DNA of 28,274 nucleotides from JAEUIG01 sp046349775 (lineage in GTDB: Bacteria > Planctomycetota > Planctomycetia > Planctomycetales > Planctomycetaceae): the NCBI GenBank assembly GCA_046349775.1, contig JAXMBS010000072.1, positions 1 to 28,274 on the forward strand, in the 5' to 3' direction. Below the pieces are notes generated by a model. That model searched no databases and was not told where the DNA came from. It was given only the letters and a program-made list of their open reading frames with translations. Made by a program: the position numbers and the translations under genes. This document shows positions 1 to 8,572 of the stretch, one piece after another. Each line of letters begins with the position of its first letter. Within the stretch, counting starts at the first letter, position 1.

Positions 1-447
1 CGTGAGGAACTGGCGGACTGTGTCGAGGGACGTTTCGGCGGCCAGGTCGATGGGATAACCGTAGATGCCGGTGCTGATCGCCGGGAAGGCGATGGAGCGG
101 CAGTCGTGCTGGCAGGCGAGAGTCAGACACTCCGTATGGACGGACGCCAACAGGGCACGTTCCCCTTTCTGGCCACCGCGCCACACGGGACCGACGGCAT
201 GGAAAACAAATCGGGCGGGGAGCTCGCCGGCCGTCGTCGCAACGGCCTTGCCTGTCGGGCAACCCTGCGGGTAAAGGCGCTTGGCGTCCTCGTAAATTGC
301 CCGCCCACCGGCGCGATGGATCGCTCCGTCCACGCCACCGCCGATTTCGAGCTGCTGGTTGGCGGCGTTAACGAGGGCATCCACCGATTGGCGGGTGATG
401 TCCCCCTGGACAAGTTCGATCAGGCAACTGCCGATCTGAAGTTGCAT
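1..447 (-). CDS. Macro-domain (ADP-ribose-binding/hydrolase) protein, 3' end cut by window edge
   Basis: The minus strand from the ATG at 447 is open to the window edge (149 codons) with no stop, so the C-terminus is missing; complete family members have roughly 170-180 residues. Seen: the early VNAAN motif, then a GGGVDGAIHRAGG loop and, near the end, ISTGIYGYP, the three hallmark ligand-binding segments of macro domains. Family knowledge: such proteins bind ADP-ribose, and the VNAAN/GGGVDGAIH class usually removes ADP-ribose or the acetyl group of O-acetyl-ADP-ribose in the cytoplasm. The 284 bases between this gene and the divergent glycosyltransferase hold no further gene; a TATACT hexamer on the minus strand about 75 bases upstream of the start could be a -10 box, but no good -35 accompanies it. 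Family is clear; exact substrate is inference. Confidence 0.9.
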   Translation of the reverse strand, partial: MQLQIGSCLIELVQGDITRQSVDALVNAANQQLEIGGGVDGAIHRAGGRAIYEDAKRLYPQGCPTGKAVATTAGELPARFVFHAVGPVWRGGQKGERALLASVHTECLTLACQHDCRSIAFPAISTGIYGYPIDLAAETSLDTVRQFLT

Positions 448-731
448 GCGGTACTGCGTTGACTGCCTGGCGTACTGAAAACTCCGCAGGGGCGGCGTCC
501 CGTGTCGTCTGGTCAGTCAGTATACTTGGGCTGGCACGAAGATTCGTGGTGGGACAGACTGTCCTCCGCCCATTGCGACCACCGGGTGATCGAAAACGAG
601 GGCCCTCCCCCTCGTCTGGCCTCTCGCCACCTTCTCCCCGGCCGGCGCCAGGATGAAACTTGAAAGATTGATCGCGGGGAGACGGCCGCAATGGGATACC
701 CTCAGTTGCTGTCGAACGCGACCCCGCTGAC

Positions 732-1862
732 GTGACCAGAGTCACCTTTCTGATTCCGACACTCGACCGGTCCGGGGCCGAGAAGCAACTGACGTTGCTC
801 GCCGCCGGGCTGCCGCGCGTGGAGTTCGACCCGGAGGTGGTGGCGCTCGATCGCGGCGGGCCTTACGTGGACGTCCTCCAGCAACGTGGCGTGCCGGTCA
901 CGGTCATCGGCAAGCGCGGGCGGTGCGATCCGTCGGCGTGGCGACGGCTGAAGTCGCACCTGCGACAACGGCCGCCGGACATTCTGCATACGTGGCTGTT
1001 CGCCGCGAACGCCTACGGGCGAATGGCAGTTGATCATGCGCGGACAAGAGTGGTGGTGTCAGAACGGTGCGTCGATTCGTGGAAGGCGGGTTGGCAGTTC
1101 GCAATCGACTGGCTGTTGGCGTCGCGGACGGACCGGCTGGTCGCCAATTCGGAAAGTGTGGCGGAGTTCTATCGGGGTCGCGGGGTGACGGCGCCGATCG
1201 TGGTCATTCCCAACGGCATCGAGCCACCCGTGGCGCCAACGTTCACGCGGCAGAAGCTCCTCGGCGAATTAAGTCTGGCGGACGACGCCCTGCTGGTGTG
1301 TTACGTGGGCCGGCTGGCGAAACAGAAGCGCATTGACGACCTGCTCTGGGCGGCGCAGGTGTTGCGCCAGGCGGAGCCGCGGGCGTACTTTCTGATCGTC
1401 GGAGACGGACCGGAGCGGGTACGGCTGGAGCAGCACGCGCGCGACGTGGAAGTAGCGGCGCACGTTCGCTGGCTGGGACATCGCGAGGATGCAGCGTCGA
1501 TTCTGAGTCTGTGCGACGTGTTCTGGCTGGGGAGCAGCTTCGAGGGGATGTCGAACAGTCTGCTGGAGGCGATGTCGAGCGGCCGGCCGGTGGTGGCGAC
1601 GGACATTCCGCCGAACCGGGAGTTGATCCGGCACGGCGTGGATGGGTACCTGGTTAACGTCGGCGACGGCGCAGCATTTGCGCAGTATGCGGTGAAATTG
1701 TTTGCCGAACCGGAGCGGGCGCGGCGTATGGGAGAGGCGGCGCAGGAGAAAATGCGGCGGGAGTACAGCATTGAGCGAATGATCGAGCGGCACGTGAGGC
1801 TGTATCGAGAGTTGGTGGCAGGGGTGGGGGAGCCATCCGAAAGTCGTAGAGTTGATGGTTGA
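732..1862 (+). CDS. Glycosyltransferase family 4 (GT-B fold)
   Basis: A 376-residue protein starting at GTG 732. The N-terminal half begins TRVTFLIPTLDRSGAEKQL, the usual GT4 acceptor-domain opening with a Gly/Ser/Ala-rich loop; the middle has VVIPNGIE, and the C-terminal nucleotide-sugar domain has VGRLAKQKR and the EX7E motif (E271 to E279 in FEGMSNSLLEAMSSG). These are typical of retaining GT-B glycosyltransferases that add a sugar from a nucleotide-sugar donor to a lipid-linked or polysaccharide acceptor at the cytoplasmic face of the membrane. The same-strand asnB-like gene follows after 98 bases; that pairing is common in exopolysaccharide or O-antigen clusters, so a role in surface glycan assembly is inferred. 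Donor and acceptor cannot be told. No convincing Shine-Dalgarno was seen. Confidence 0.9.
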   Translation: MTRVTFLIPTLDRSGAEKQLTLLAAGLPRVEFDPEVVALDRGGPYVDVLQQRGVPVTVIGKRGRCDPSAWRRLKSHLRQRPPDILHTWLFAANAYGRMAVDHARTRVVVSERCVDSWKAGWQFAIDWLLASRTDRLVANSESVAEFYRGRGVTAPIVVIPNGIEPPVAPTFTRQKLLGELSLADDALLVCYVGRLAKQKRIDDLLWAAQVLRQAEPRAYFLIVGDGPERVRLEQHARDVEVAAHVRWLGHREDAASILSLCDVFWLGSSFEGMSNSLLEAMSSGRPVVATDIPPNRELIRHGVDGYLVNVGDGAAFAQYAVKLFAEPERARRMGEAAQEKMRREYSIERMIERHVRLYRELVAGVGEPSESRRVDG

Positions 1863-1960
1863 TGGGTTATCGTTGATCGACACTGACCTGACCCCCGTCC
1901 TGACACCTGGATGCTGACGGCTGATCGCTTCCACCAAGTTGAAGATCGAAAATCCACCTG

Positions 1961-3937
1961 ATGTGCGGGATCGTCGGAGGAGTCTGGAGCGAAGCAAAGC
2001 TCGCATTGTCAGCGGAAACGCTGAAGCGGATGACGGACGTGATCCGGCATCGCGGGCCGGATGATGACGGCACGTACTACTCACCCTCCGAGACGTCGGG
2101 ACCGCAGGCGGCGCTGGGCTTCCGGCGGCTGTCGATCATCGACCTGGCCGGCGGACATCAACCCCTCTCCAACGAAGACGGACGAGTCTGGATCGTCTTC
2201 AACGGCGAAATCTACAACTACCGCGAGCTGCGGCCCCCGCTGGAAGCACGCGGCCATGTCTTTCACACGCATTCTGATACGGAAACGATCGTCCATCTGT
2301 ACGAAGAATACGGCGACAGATTCGTCGATCACCTGCGCGGGTTCTTTGCGATCGGCCTGTGGGACGATCGCCGCAAAAGGCTGATCCTCGCGCGGGACCG
2401 GCTCGGTCAAAAGCCGCTGTTCTATCGTCACGAACCGGGACGACTGCTGTTCGCCAGTGAACTTAAGTCGCTGCTCGAGGTCCCCGGCGCACCGCGAGAG
2501 CTGGACCTGGAATCTCTCGACCTGTTCCTCACGTATCAGTACGTGCCGCATCCGCGGTCGATTCTCAAGGGCTACAACAAGCTGCCGCCGGGTCACATCG
2601 CGGTTTACGAGAACGGCCGACTATCGGTCCAGCAGTACTGGCATGCGCCGTTCGAGACGGATTATGACCGCAACGCGCTGGCCGAATCGGACCTGGCCGA
2701 CTCCGACCGCTGGTCGGACGACGAATGGCGCCGCCGGTTGCGAGCCACCCTGACAGAAGCGGTCCGGCTGCGGATGCGATCCGACGTGCCGCTGGGGGCG
2801 TTTCTCTCGGGCGGGATCGACTCGACGATCATCACCGGGCTGATGCAGTCGCAGTCGGAGCGGCCGGTGAAAACCTTCTCGATCGGCTTCCCGGTCGCGG
2901 AATTTGACGAGCGGCATTACGCGAAGGAAGCAGCCGAGCTACTTGGAACGGACCATCACGAATACATCGTCGAGCCGCACGCGGTCGACATCCTGCCGAA
3001 GCTGGTCTGGCACTACGACGAGCCGTTCGCGGACAGCTCGGCGATCCCGATGATGTATCTGTCCGAGGTGACGCGGCGGCATGTGACAGTTGCACTTTCG
3101 GGCGACGGCGGCGACGAAATGTTCTGCGGCTACAACCGCTACCAGGCGGTGCGGCTGGCGTCGCGGATCGATCGCGTGCCGGTGTTCCGCCAACTGTGCG
3201 GCTGGAGCGGTTGGCAGCACCTGCTGCCGGGAAATGAGCAGCGCTCGCTGCCATTCCGTGCGCGGAGGTTCCTGGGGGCGCTGGCCCAATCTCCGGAACA
3301 GCGCTACATGCGGTGGGTCGGCATCTTCGATACGCCGGCGCGGATGCGAATTTATTCTCGCGACATGGTCCAGCGGCTCAACGGGTTCGATCCGACGCAT
3401 CTGATCATCGACGCTTACAACCGGTGTCCGGGGCGCGACATCGTGACGCGCACGACGTGCGTCGACGTCCAGACGTATCTGCCGTGCGACATCCTGACGA
3501 AAGTCGACATTGCCAGCATGGCGTACAGTCTCGAAGCGCGGAGCCCGTTCCTCGACCATCACGTGGCAGAGCTGGCGGCGCGAATGCCGATTCGTCTCAA
3601 GCAGCGCGGGCCGCGCGGCAAGGTCATCCTGGTCGAGACGTTCAAAGATCTGCTGCCGGCTTCGATCCAGACGCGCTCGAAAATGGGGTTTGGCATTCCG
3701 ATCGCCCACTGGTTCCGCAACGAGCTGCGGTCGCTCGTGCGGGACACGTTGCTGAGCCAGTCGGCCCGCGCCAGGGGCTGGTTCGACCCGCAGGCCGTGG
3801 AAGCCATCATCGGCGAACACGAAAGCGGACAGTACGACTACGGCTACCGGCTCTGGACGCTGCTGGTCCTGGAGCAGTGGTGCCGCACTTACCTCGACTC
3901 ATCCACATCATCCGCATCGCAACTTCAAAAAACTTGA
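1961..3937 (+). CDS. asnB: Asparagine synthase (glutamine-hydrolysing) / AsnB-type amidotransferase
   Basis: A 658-residue two-domain enzyme. The start is fixed by MCGIVGG: Cys2 becomes the N-terminal nucleophile of the class II glutaminase after Met removal. The glutaminase domain also shows RHRGPDDDG and NGEIYNY. The synthetase domain has the ATP-pyrophosphatase loop SGGIDST at residues 283-289, then LSGDGGDE and the C-terminal SKMGFGIP segment. Known chemistry: ammonia from glutamine is channelled to an ATP-activated carboxylate, normally aspartate. In cell-envelope loci paralogues of this length amidate sugars or unknown acids, and the upstream glycosyltransferase hints at such a role; aspartate remains the default substrate. 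Motifs and length are complete and no frameshift was seen. A repeat-like inverted sequence follows immediately. Confidence 0.9.
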   Translation: MCGIVGGVWSEAKLALSAETLKRMTDVIRHRGPDDDGTYYSPSETSGPQAALGFRRLSIIDLAGGHQPLSNEDGRVWIVFNGEIYNYRELRPPLEARGHVFHTHSDTETIVHLYEEYGDRFVDHLRGFFAIGLWDDRRKRLILARDRLGQKPLFYRHEPGRLLFASELKSLLEVPGAPRELDLESLDLFLTYQYVPHPRSILKGYNKLPPGHIAVYENGRLSVQQYWHAPFETDYDRNALAESDLADSDRWSDDEWRRRLRATLTEAVRLRMRSDVPLGAFLSGGIDSTIITGLMQSQSERPVKTFSIGFPVAEFDERHYAKEAAELLGTDHHEYIVEPHAVDILPKLVWHYDEPFADSSAIPMMYLSEVTRRHVTVALSGDGGDEMFCGYNRYQAVRLASRIDRVPVFRQLCGWSGWQHLLPGNEQRSLPFRARRFLGALAQSPEQRYMRWVGIFDTPARMRIYSRDMVQRLNGFDPTHLIIDAYNRCPGRDIVTRTTCVDVQTYLPCDILTKVDIASMAYSLEARSPFLDHHVAELAARMPIRLKQRGPRGKVILVETFKDLLPASIQTRSKMGFGIPIAHWFRNELRSLVRDTLLSQSARARGWFDPQAVEAIIGEHESGQYDYGYRLWTLLVLEQWCRTYLDSSTSSASQLQKT

Positions 3938-3955
3938 CACAAAGTCACGGAGCCA

Positions 3956-4050
3956 CAAAGACGCGCAGAGAGAAACGGCGTTCCGCCTGCCATTGTCGCA
4001 CAGGTCTAATTCAGTCCTCAAGAACTTCTCGGCGCGTCTCCGCGTCTTTG
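3956..4050. repeat. Inverted-repeat intergenic element downstream of asnB
   Basis: CAAAGACGCG at 3956-3965 pairs perfectly with CGCGTCTTTG at 4041-4050, and weaker pairing continues inwards (CAGAGAGAA against TTCTCGGCGCGTCTC). The sequence is purine-rich on one arm and pyrimidine-rich on the other, and differs in texture from the flanking coding DNA. It resembles the CACAAAGACAC-type palindromic intergenic repeats that I recall from planctomycete genomes. It could fold in asnB mRNA but has no U-tract, so terminator function is uncertain. Confidence 0.55.
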
Positions 4051-4166
4051 CATCGTTCCTGCCTGCGAGCAGTCGCTTTCACCGTCGCTGGCGGGTAAAA
4101 TTCCACCCGGGAAATCTCTCTCGTCCCGCTCCTCAATTACACCGACTCCCGGAGAGGTGATCGATC

Positions 4167-5666
4167 ATGTCGACGGCTACCAAATCACGACCAGCGGCCA
4201 GCAAACCGGCAAAAGCCGCGGCTCCCAAAATCCGCAAGACCCAGCTCCTGATCGACGGAGAATGGCGCGATTCCGTCAGCGGCAAGACGTTCGCCACGAT
4301 CAATCCGGCGACCGAGCAGAAGATCGCCGACGTCGCTGAAGGGACCGCCGAGGACATCGATCTTGCCGTCCGCGCCGCCCGCCGGGCCTTTGAAACCGGA
4401 CCCTGGTCGAAGATGGACGCGCGTGACCGCGGCCGGCTCATCAACCGGCTCGCCGATCTCATCGAACAGAACGCCGAGGAACTGGCCGCCCTCGAAACCC
4501 TCGACAACGGCAAGCCGATCCGCGACAGCCGCGCGGCCGACGTCCCGCTGGTGATCGACTGCCTCCGCTATTACGCCGGCTGGGCGGACAAAATCCACGG
4601 CGACACGATCCCGGTCCGCGGCGAGTACTTCACTTACACGCGGCGCGAGCCGGTCGGTGTCTGCGGGCAGATCATCCCGTGGAACTTCCCGATGCTGATG
4701 GTCGCCTGGAAGTGGGGACCGGCGCTTGCCGCCGGCTGCACGATCGTCATGAAGCCCGCGGAACAGACGCCGCTGAGCTGCCTGCGGCTGGGCGAGCTGG
4801 CGATGGAAGCCGGCATCCCGCCCGGCGTGATCAACATCGTCACCGGCGACGGCCCGAACACCGGCGCCGCGCTGGTCCGGCATCCGGACGTCGACAAGAT
4901 CGCGTTCACCGGCGAGCACCGGACGGCGCAGATCATCATGAAGGAGGCGTCGCAGACGCTGAAACGGCTGACGTTCGAGCTCGGTGGCAAGAGCCCGAAC
5001 GTCGTGTTCGCCGACGCGGACCTCGACGCCGCCGCCGCCGGCGCGGAATTCGGCCTGTTCTTTAACCAGGGACAATGCTGCTGTGCGGGCAGCCGGCTGT
5101 TCGTGCAGGAGTCGGTGCACCAGAAGTTCGTCCAGAAAGTGATGGACCGCGTCTCGGAGCGCAAGCTGGGTGATCCGTTTGATCCGGAAACGACGCAGGG
5201 GCCGCAGGTCGATCAGGCGCAGTTCGACAAGATCCTGCACTACATCGGCAAGGGCAACGAAGCCGGCGCCAAGTGCCTGACCGGCGGCAAGCGGTTCGGG
5301 GAGCGGGGCTTTTATGTCGAGCCGACGGTGTTCGACAATGTGACGGACGATATGGAAATCGCCCGGGATGAAATCTTTGGCCCGGTGATGAACATCCTGC
5401 CGTTCCGGGAGGTCGATGAGATCGTCGAACGTGCGAATAATACGTGCTTCGGTCTGGCGGCCGCGGTGTGGACGCGCGACGTGGCGAAGGCCCACAAGTT
5501 TGCCCGGAGCGTGAAGGCAGGCACCGTCTGGGTGAACTGCTACGACGTCTTCGACGCCGGGGCGCCGTTCGGCGGATTCAAGATGAGCGGCATCGGCCGC
5601 GAACTGGGTGCCGCAGCACTGAACAACTACACCGAGCTCAAGACGGTGACGGTGAGTCTGTCGTAG
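4167..5666 (+). CDS. NAD(P)-dependent aldehyde dehydrogenase
   Basis: A 499-residue protein of usual ALDH length, started at ATG 4167 behind GGAGAGG (4151-4157). It has a Lys/Ala-rich N-terminal extension of about 25 residues, then the cofactor and active-site motifs: PWNFP with Asn173, ELGGKSP with general-base Glu271, and FNQGQCCCAGSR with catalytic Cys305 (middle Cys). It oxidises an aldehyde to a carboxylate via a thiohemiacetal, in the cytoplasm. The sequence is nearest to class 1/2 (retinal/betaine-type) enzymes, but the natural aldehyde cannot be read. Odd: the loop normally FTGSTxVG in the Rossmann domain reads FTGEHRTAQ (residues 247-255), replacing the Ser/Thr/Gly that contact NAD phosphate with a charged segment. 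The gene is otherwise intact and stands alone between an inverted repeat and a convergent membrane-protein gene. Confidence 0.93.
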   Translation: MSTATKSRPAASKPAKAAAPKIRKTQLLIDGEWRDSVSGKTFATINPATEQKIADVAEGTAEDIDLAVRAARRAFETGPWSKMDARDRGRLINRLADLIEQNAEELAALETLDNGKPIRDSRAADVPLVIDCLRYYAGWADKIHGDTIPVRGEYFTYTRREPVGVCGQIIPWNFPMLMVAWKWGPALAAGCTIVMKPAEQTPLSCLRLGELAMEAGIPPGVINIVTGDGPNTGAALVRHPDVDKIAFTGEHRTAQIIMKEASQTLKRLTFELGGKSPNVVFADADLDAAAAGAEFGLFFNQGQCCCAGSRLFVQESVHQKFVQKVMDRVSERKLGDPFDPETTQGPQVDQAQFDKILHYIGKGNEAGAKCLTGGKRFGERGFYVEPTVFDNVTDDMEIARDEIFGPVMNILPFREVDEIVERANNTCFGLAAAVWTRDVAKAHKFARSVKAGTVWVNCYDVFDAGAPFGGFKMSGIGRELGAAALNNYTELKTVTVSLS

Positions 5667-5760
5667 GACTTTGGCGAGTCGGCCGGCGTCAGCCGCCGGA
5701 TCAAACCAGGACACCCTCGAGCTGTTCGCGCTCGCACGACGGCCGGGAGTGATTCGCGTT

Positions 5761-6462
5761 TTACTGGTTGCCTGTCAGACCGAAGCCCCAAACAACGCGC
5801 CGACTCCGGCGGTCAGCGCCATCGCCCCAGAAGGCGACCCGCAACGCCGCCTTGAAGAGAGGGGCACCTCCGGCGTAAGCCCCGAGGATGCCCAATGCCG
5901 CCAGGAACAACAGCGAAAGCAGCACAACCGCGGGAATGAGCGCGCTGCGCGGCGCCAACAGCGCCGCTCCCAGCGGCAGCAGAGCGCCGACCGCAAACGA
6001 GCCGGCCGAAGCGAACGCCGCCTGCACCGGCCGGGCGGTCGTGAGTTCGGAGATGCCGAGTTCATCTCGTGCATGTGCTGCCAAGGCATCGTGCGCCATC
6101 AGTTGATCGGCCACCCGCCGCGCCAGCGCTGTTTCCACTCCGCGTCGTTCGTAGATGGCCGCCAGCTCCTCGCGCTCCGCCTGATCCATCGTCGCAAGTT
6201 CCTGTCTCTCGCGGGCGAGGTCGGCCTGCTCGGTATCGGACTGTGAACTGACCGAGACATATTCGCCGGCCGCCATCGACATCGCACCGGCCACCAGTCC
6301 CGCCACTCCCGCAACGAGAATCTCACTCTTGTCCGATTTCGCGGCCGCAATCCCGGCAATCAGACTGGCGGTGGAGACGATGCCATCATTCGCGCCGAGC
6401 ACAGCGGCTCGGAGCCAGCCGATCCGTTCGCTGCGGTGCCGCTCGCCGTGCCAGCCGATCAT
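5761..6462 (-). CDS. VIT1/CCC1-family membrane protein (probable Fe2+/Mn2+ transporter), C-terminus frameshifted
   Basis: The chosen start is ATG 6462, preceded by AAAGG, giving 233 residues beginning MIGWHGERHRSERIG; upstream in-frame codons look non-coding. Seen: LRAAVLGANDGIVSTAS in the first membrane helix (a VIT1 signature), an acidic cytoplasmic segment with repeated Glu (ERQELATMDQAEREELA, then YERRGVE), and later hydrophobic helices. Family members move Fe2+ or Mn2+ across membranes, the Glu-rich helices binding metal. Odd: after RVAFWG the frame runs into a hydrophilic tail ending at 5761, while another frame reads MALTAGVGALFGASV, the expected last helix, and stops at 5775-5777. Removing one G from the GGGG run (5825-5828) joins them. 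The tail as read is therefore probably not the native C-terminus. Confidence 0.85.
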   Translation of the reverse strand: MIGWHGERHRSERIGWLRAAVLGANDGIVSTASLIAGIAAAKSDKSEILVAGVAGLVAGAMSMAAGEYVSVSSQSDTEQADLARERQELATMDQAEREELAAIYERRGVETALARRVADQLMAHDALAAHARDELGISELTTARPVQAAFASAGSFAVGALLPLGAALLAPRSALIPAVVLLSLLFLAALGILGAYAGGAPLFKAALRVAFWGDGADRRSRRVVWGFGLTGNQ

Positions 6463-6612
6463 GGTGGTGACCTTTGAACGTGATTGCTGCACCTGGAAGA
6501 CTGCCGGTGCGGCGACGTGGTCCTCGCGGATACATCGTAAACCTGGCGGCCGCCACTCGCGAGTGCCGGAATTCACACGACGGGTTGCCGACGCGCGCGT
6601 TGTCGACTACAG

Positions 6613-7770
6613 ATGGCCATGCGGGAGCCACGATCGTCGCGCTCCGCAGGAGCGCACGCACGCCGTCGCCCCACCTTCGCGCGCCGAATCGTGAATTCCC
6701 GTCCCCAGACATCCATCAGCAGCCGGTTCGAGGTCCTCGACTGGCTGCGCGGCCTCTCGGCTCTGTCCGTCGTCGTGTATCACGCCGTGATGCCGTGGGG
6801 GCCGCACGTCGACCGATTACCGGACGCGGAAGCTGCCGCGTCCGCCCAGGAATGGCTGCTCTACATCTGCCACTGCGGCCATCTGGGCGTGCCGATCTTC
6901 TTCATGATCAGCGGCTATTGCATCAGTGCGGCCGCCGACAAACACCGTGCGGTGCAGCATTCTCTGGCACGGTACGCGTGGCGACGCTTTTATCGGATTT
7001 ATCCGAGCTACTGGATCGCGCTGGCGTTCCTCGGACTGCTGGCGATCGTCGGACTCTGTGACGCCGTGCAGCGTGGGCTGACTCCCACACAATGGATTGG
7101 AAACCTGATCCTGATCGAGGAGTGGCGGCCCTGGCTCATGCCACCCCCCGAAAAGAGATACTTCCTCCCCGTCGCCTGGACACTGTGCTACGAGGAGCAG
7201 TTCTATTTCCTCGTCGGCGTGCTGCTGTGGCTGTGCCCGCGCTGGCTCTTTCAGTGCCTGGCCGCACTGACGGCATTTGTGGTGTTGAACACGTACAACC
7301 TGAACATCGGACCTTTGCGCCAATTCGGCGATCTGAATCGATATCACACGGACCTGTCCGGCCTGGTCTGCGACTCGCGCTGGCTGCTGTTCGCGTCCGG
7401 GATCGGAGTGTACGTGTTTGTGACTCAGGCGACCGCAGCCGGCTGGCGGCGCCGGCTGCGGTGGTGCATTCCGGTGCTACTCGCTCTGCTGACGCTCTGG
7501 GAACTGCGGCAGGGGGACTGGTACACGAATCGTTTCCAAACTCGCGTGCTGACATTTTCCGCCGCGCTGCTGCTCTGCGGAGTACAACAACACGATCGCC
7601 GCCTCACGACTCTGCGCGGGGCCGCTCCGCTTCACTGGCTGGGACAGCGAACGTACAGCATTTACCTGATTCACTTTCCGCCGGTCATGGGCATTGCAGC
7701 GATCGAACAGGGCGTTGCAGATTCGCTCGCCGTTATTTACGCTCTGCTGTACGGTGCCGCTGGGCGCTGA
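6613..7770 (+). CDS. Acyltransferase-3 family membrane protein (OafA/YrhL-like), C-terminus frameshifted
   Basis: A 385-residue polytopic protein. It opens with LDWLRGLSALSVVVYH (His57 in the first helix), the AT3 signature; GVPIFFMISGYCIS, RRFYRIYPSYWIAL and, late, HWLGQRTYSIYLIHFP are further AT3 landmarks, with about ten hydrophobic helices. Family knowledge: these inner-membrane enzymes acylate sugars of O-antigen, exopolysaccharide or peptidoglycan. The start is uncertain; GTG 6691 is an alternative that drops a basic 26-residue leader. Odd: the frame stops at 7770 inside the last helix. The following DNA encodes ALIAAIVTL in one frame and then VFYHFVERALRR in the third, which resembles the normal family ending, stopping at 7874-7876. 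The true gene probably reached 7876, eight bases from the convergent DUF309 remnant. Divergent from the VIT gene. Confidence 0.82.
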   Translation: MAMREPRSSRSAGAHARRRPTFARRIVNSRPQTSISSRFEVLDWLRGLSALSVVVYHAVMPWGPHVDRLPDAEAAASAQEWLLYICHCGHLGVPIFFMISGYCISAAADKHRAVQHSLARYAWRRFYRIYPSYWIALAFLGLLAIVGLCDAVQRGLTPTQWIGNLILIEEWRPWLMPPPEKRYFLPVAWTLCYEEQFYFLVGVLLWLCPRWLFQCLAALTAFVVLNTYNLNIGPLRQFGDLNRYHTDLSGLVCDSRWLLFASGIGVYVFVTQATAAGWRRRLRWCIPVLLALLTLWELRQGDWYTNRFQTRVLTFSAALLLCGVQQHDRRLTTLRGAAPLHWLGQRTYSIYLIHFPPVMGIAAIEQGVADSLAVIYALLYGAAGR

Positions 7771-7883
7771 TCGCCGCAATCGTGACGCTGTGTTCTATCA
7801 CTTTGTCGAACGGGCGCTTCGTCGAAGGGCTACGCGCAGCAAGGGGCCGGAAGCGGACGTCCACGCGGCACCGTGACGTGCGA

Positions 7884-8434
7884 TCAGATCGGTTGCAGCA
7901 CCAGATCGAATACGCACACCGGGCGACCATCTCGTGGCCAGTCGGCCGAGAACGTGCCGTGCAGCCACCGGTCCGTCGCAGTCCGCAGCTCTTCGATCAC
8001 GAGCCCAAACATCCGTATCGATTTGGTTCCGCATTGGGACTCGACGCCAGAGAACAGCTCTCCGGCCCGCCGTAGATGCCGCCGCGCTCCGGCCGGACTT
8101 CGTTCTCGGCGCAGCTTGACCCCCGCCGCCGCCAGCTTAATCAACCCTTTGGAAATCGGCCGTCGGCCCGCGTCGTCCGGCGGCAATCCAGACCACTTCC
8201 CACGCCTCGAGCGCTTCCCAGTAATAGCCGGCATTGAACAGGTCGATACCCCACGTCGTGCTCGCAGGCGCGCCAGTTCGCCGGATCGGGCGGGGCGCAT
8301 ACGGATTCGTGGCGGCCGAACGAGTGGCCGGAAGCGTCGCCGACGGGATGCGGAGTCGCGCCCGGAATGTGCGTGTACGGCGGAAATGGACGCCGCGGTC
8401 GAGCGGACGAGGGCAGCGGGTCGATGGGGGTCAT
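7884..8434 (-). pseudogene. DUF309-family protein, broken over three frames
   Basis: No single frame encodes this gene, but three consecutive frames give a coherent DUF309 protein. From ATG 8434 one frame reads PFPPYTHIPGATPHPVGD and GHSFG; after about 8250 the next reads WGIDLFNAGYYWEALEAWE, the family's core helix with its Trp and Glu residues; after about 8150 a third reads KGLIKLAAAGVKLRRE and ARRHLRRAGELF and ends at 7884. Each switch needs a one- or two-base change. DUF309 proteins are small, helical and of unknown function. All conserved residues are intact and no stop interrupts the composite before its end, so damage is very recent or is sequence error. Confidence 0.75.
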
Positions 8435-8572
8435 GGATCAGCCAAAGTCGGCGACTCGTCGCAACCGGAGCGGCCGATCGAGCCTAATTCGGCCCGGCAG
8501 ACCGCACAACGGTGCTGAGCGACGAACGACGCTGGTATGATGACCGGCAACAATCCACCAGGAGCGCCGCCG

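Noticed and set aside
732..3937. Full exopolysaccharide or exosortase locus
   Set aside because: Only one glycosyltransferase and one amidotransferase are present; no polymerase, flippase, exosortase or chain-length protein is in view.
4185..5714. 509-codon open frame antisense to the aldehyde dehydrogenase
   Set aside because: Same reason: no family resemblance, and it covers a certain gene.
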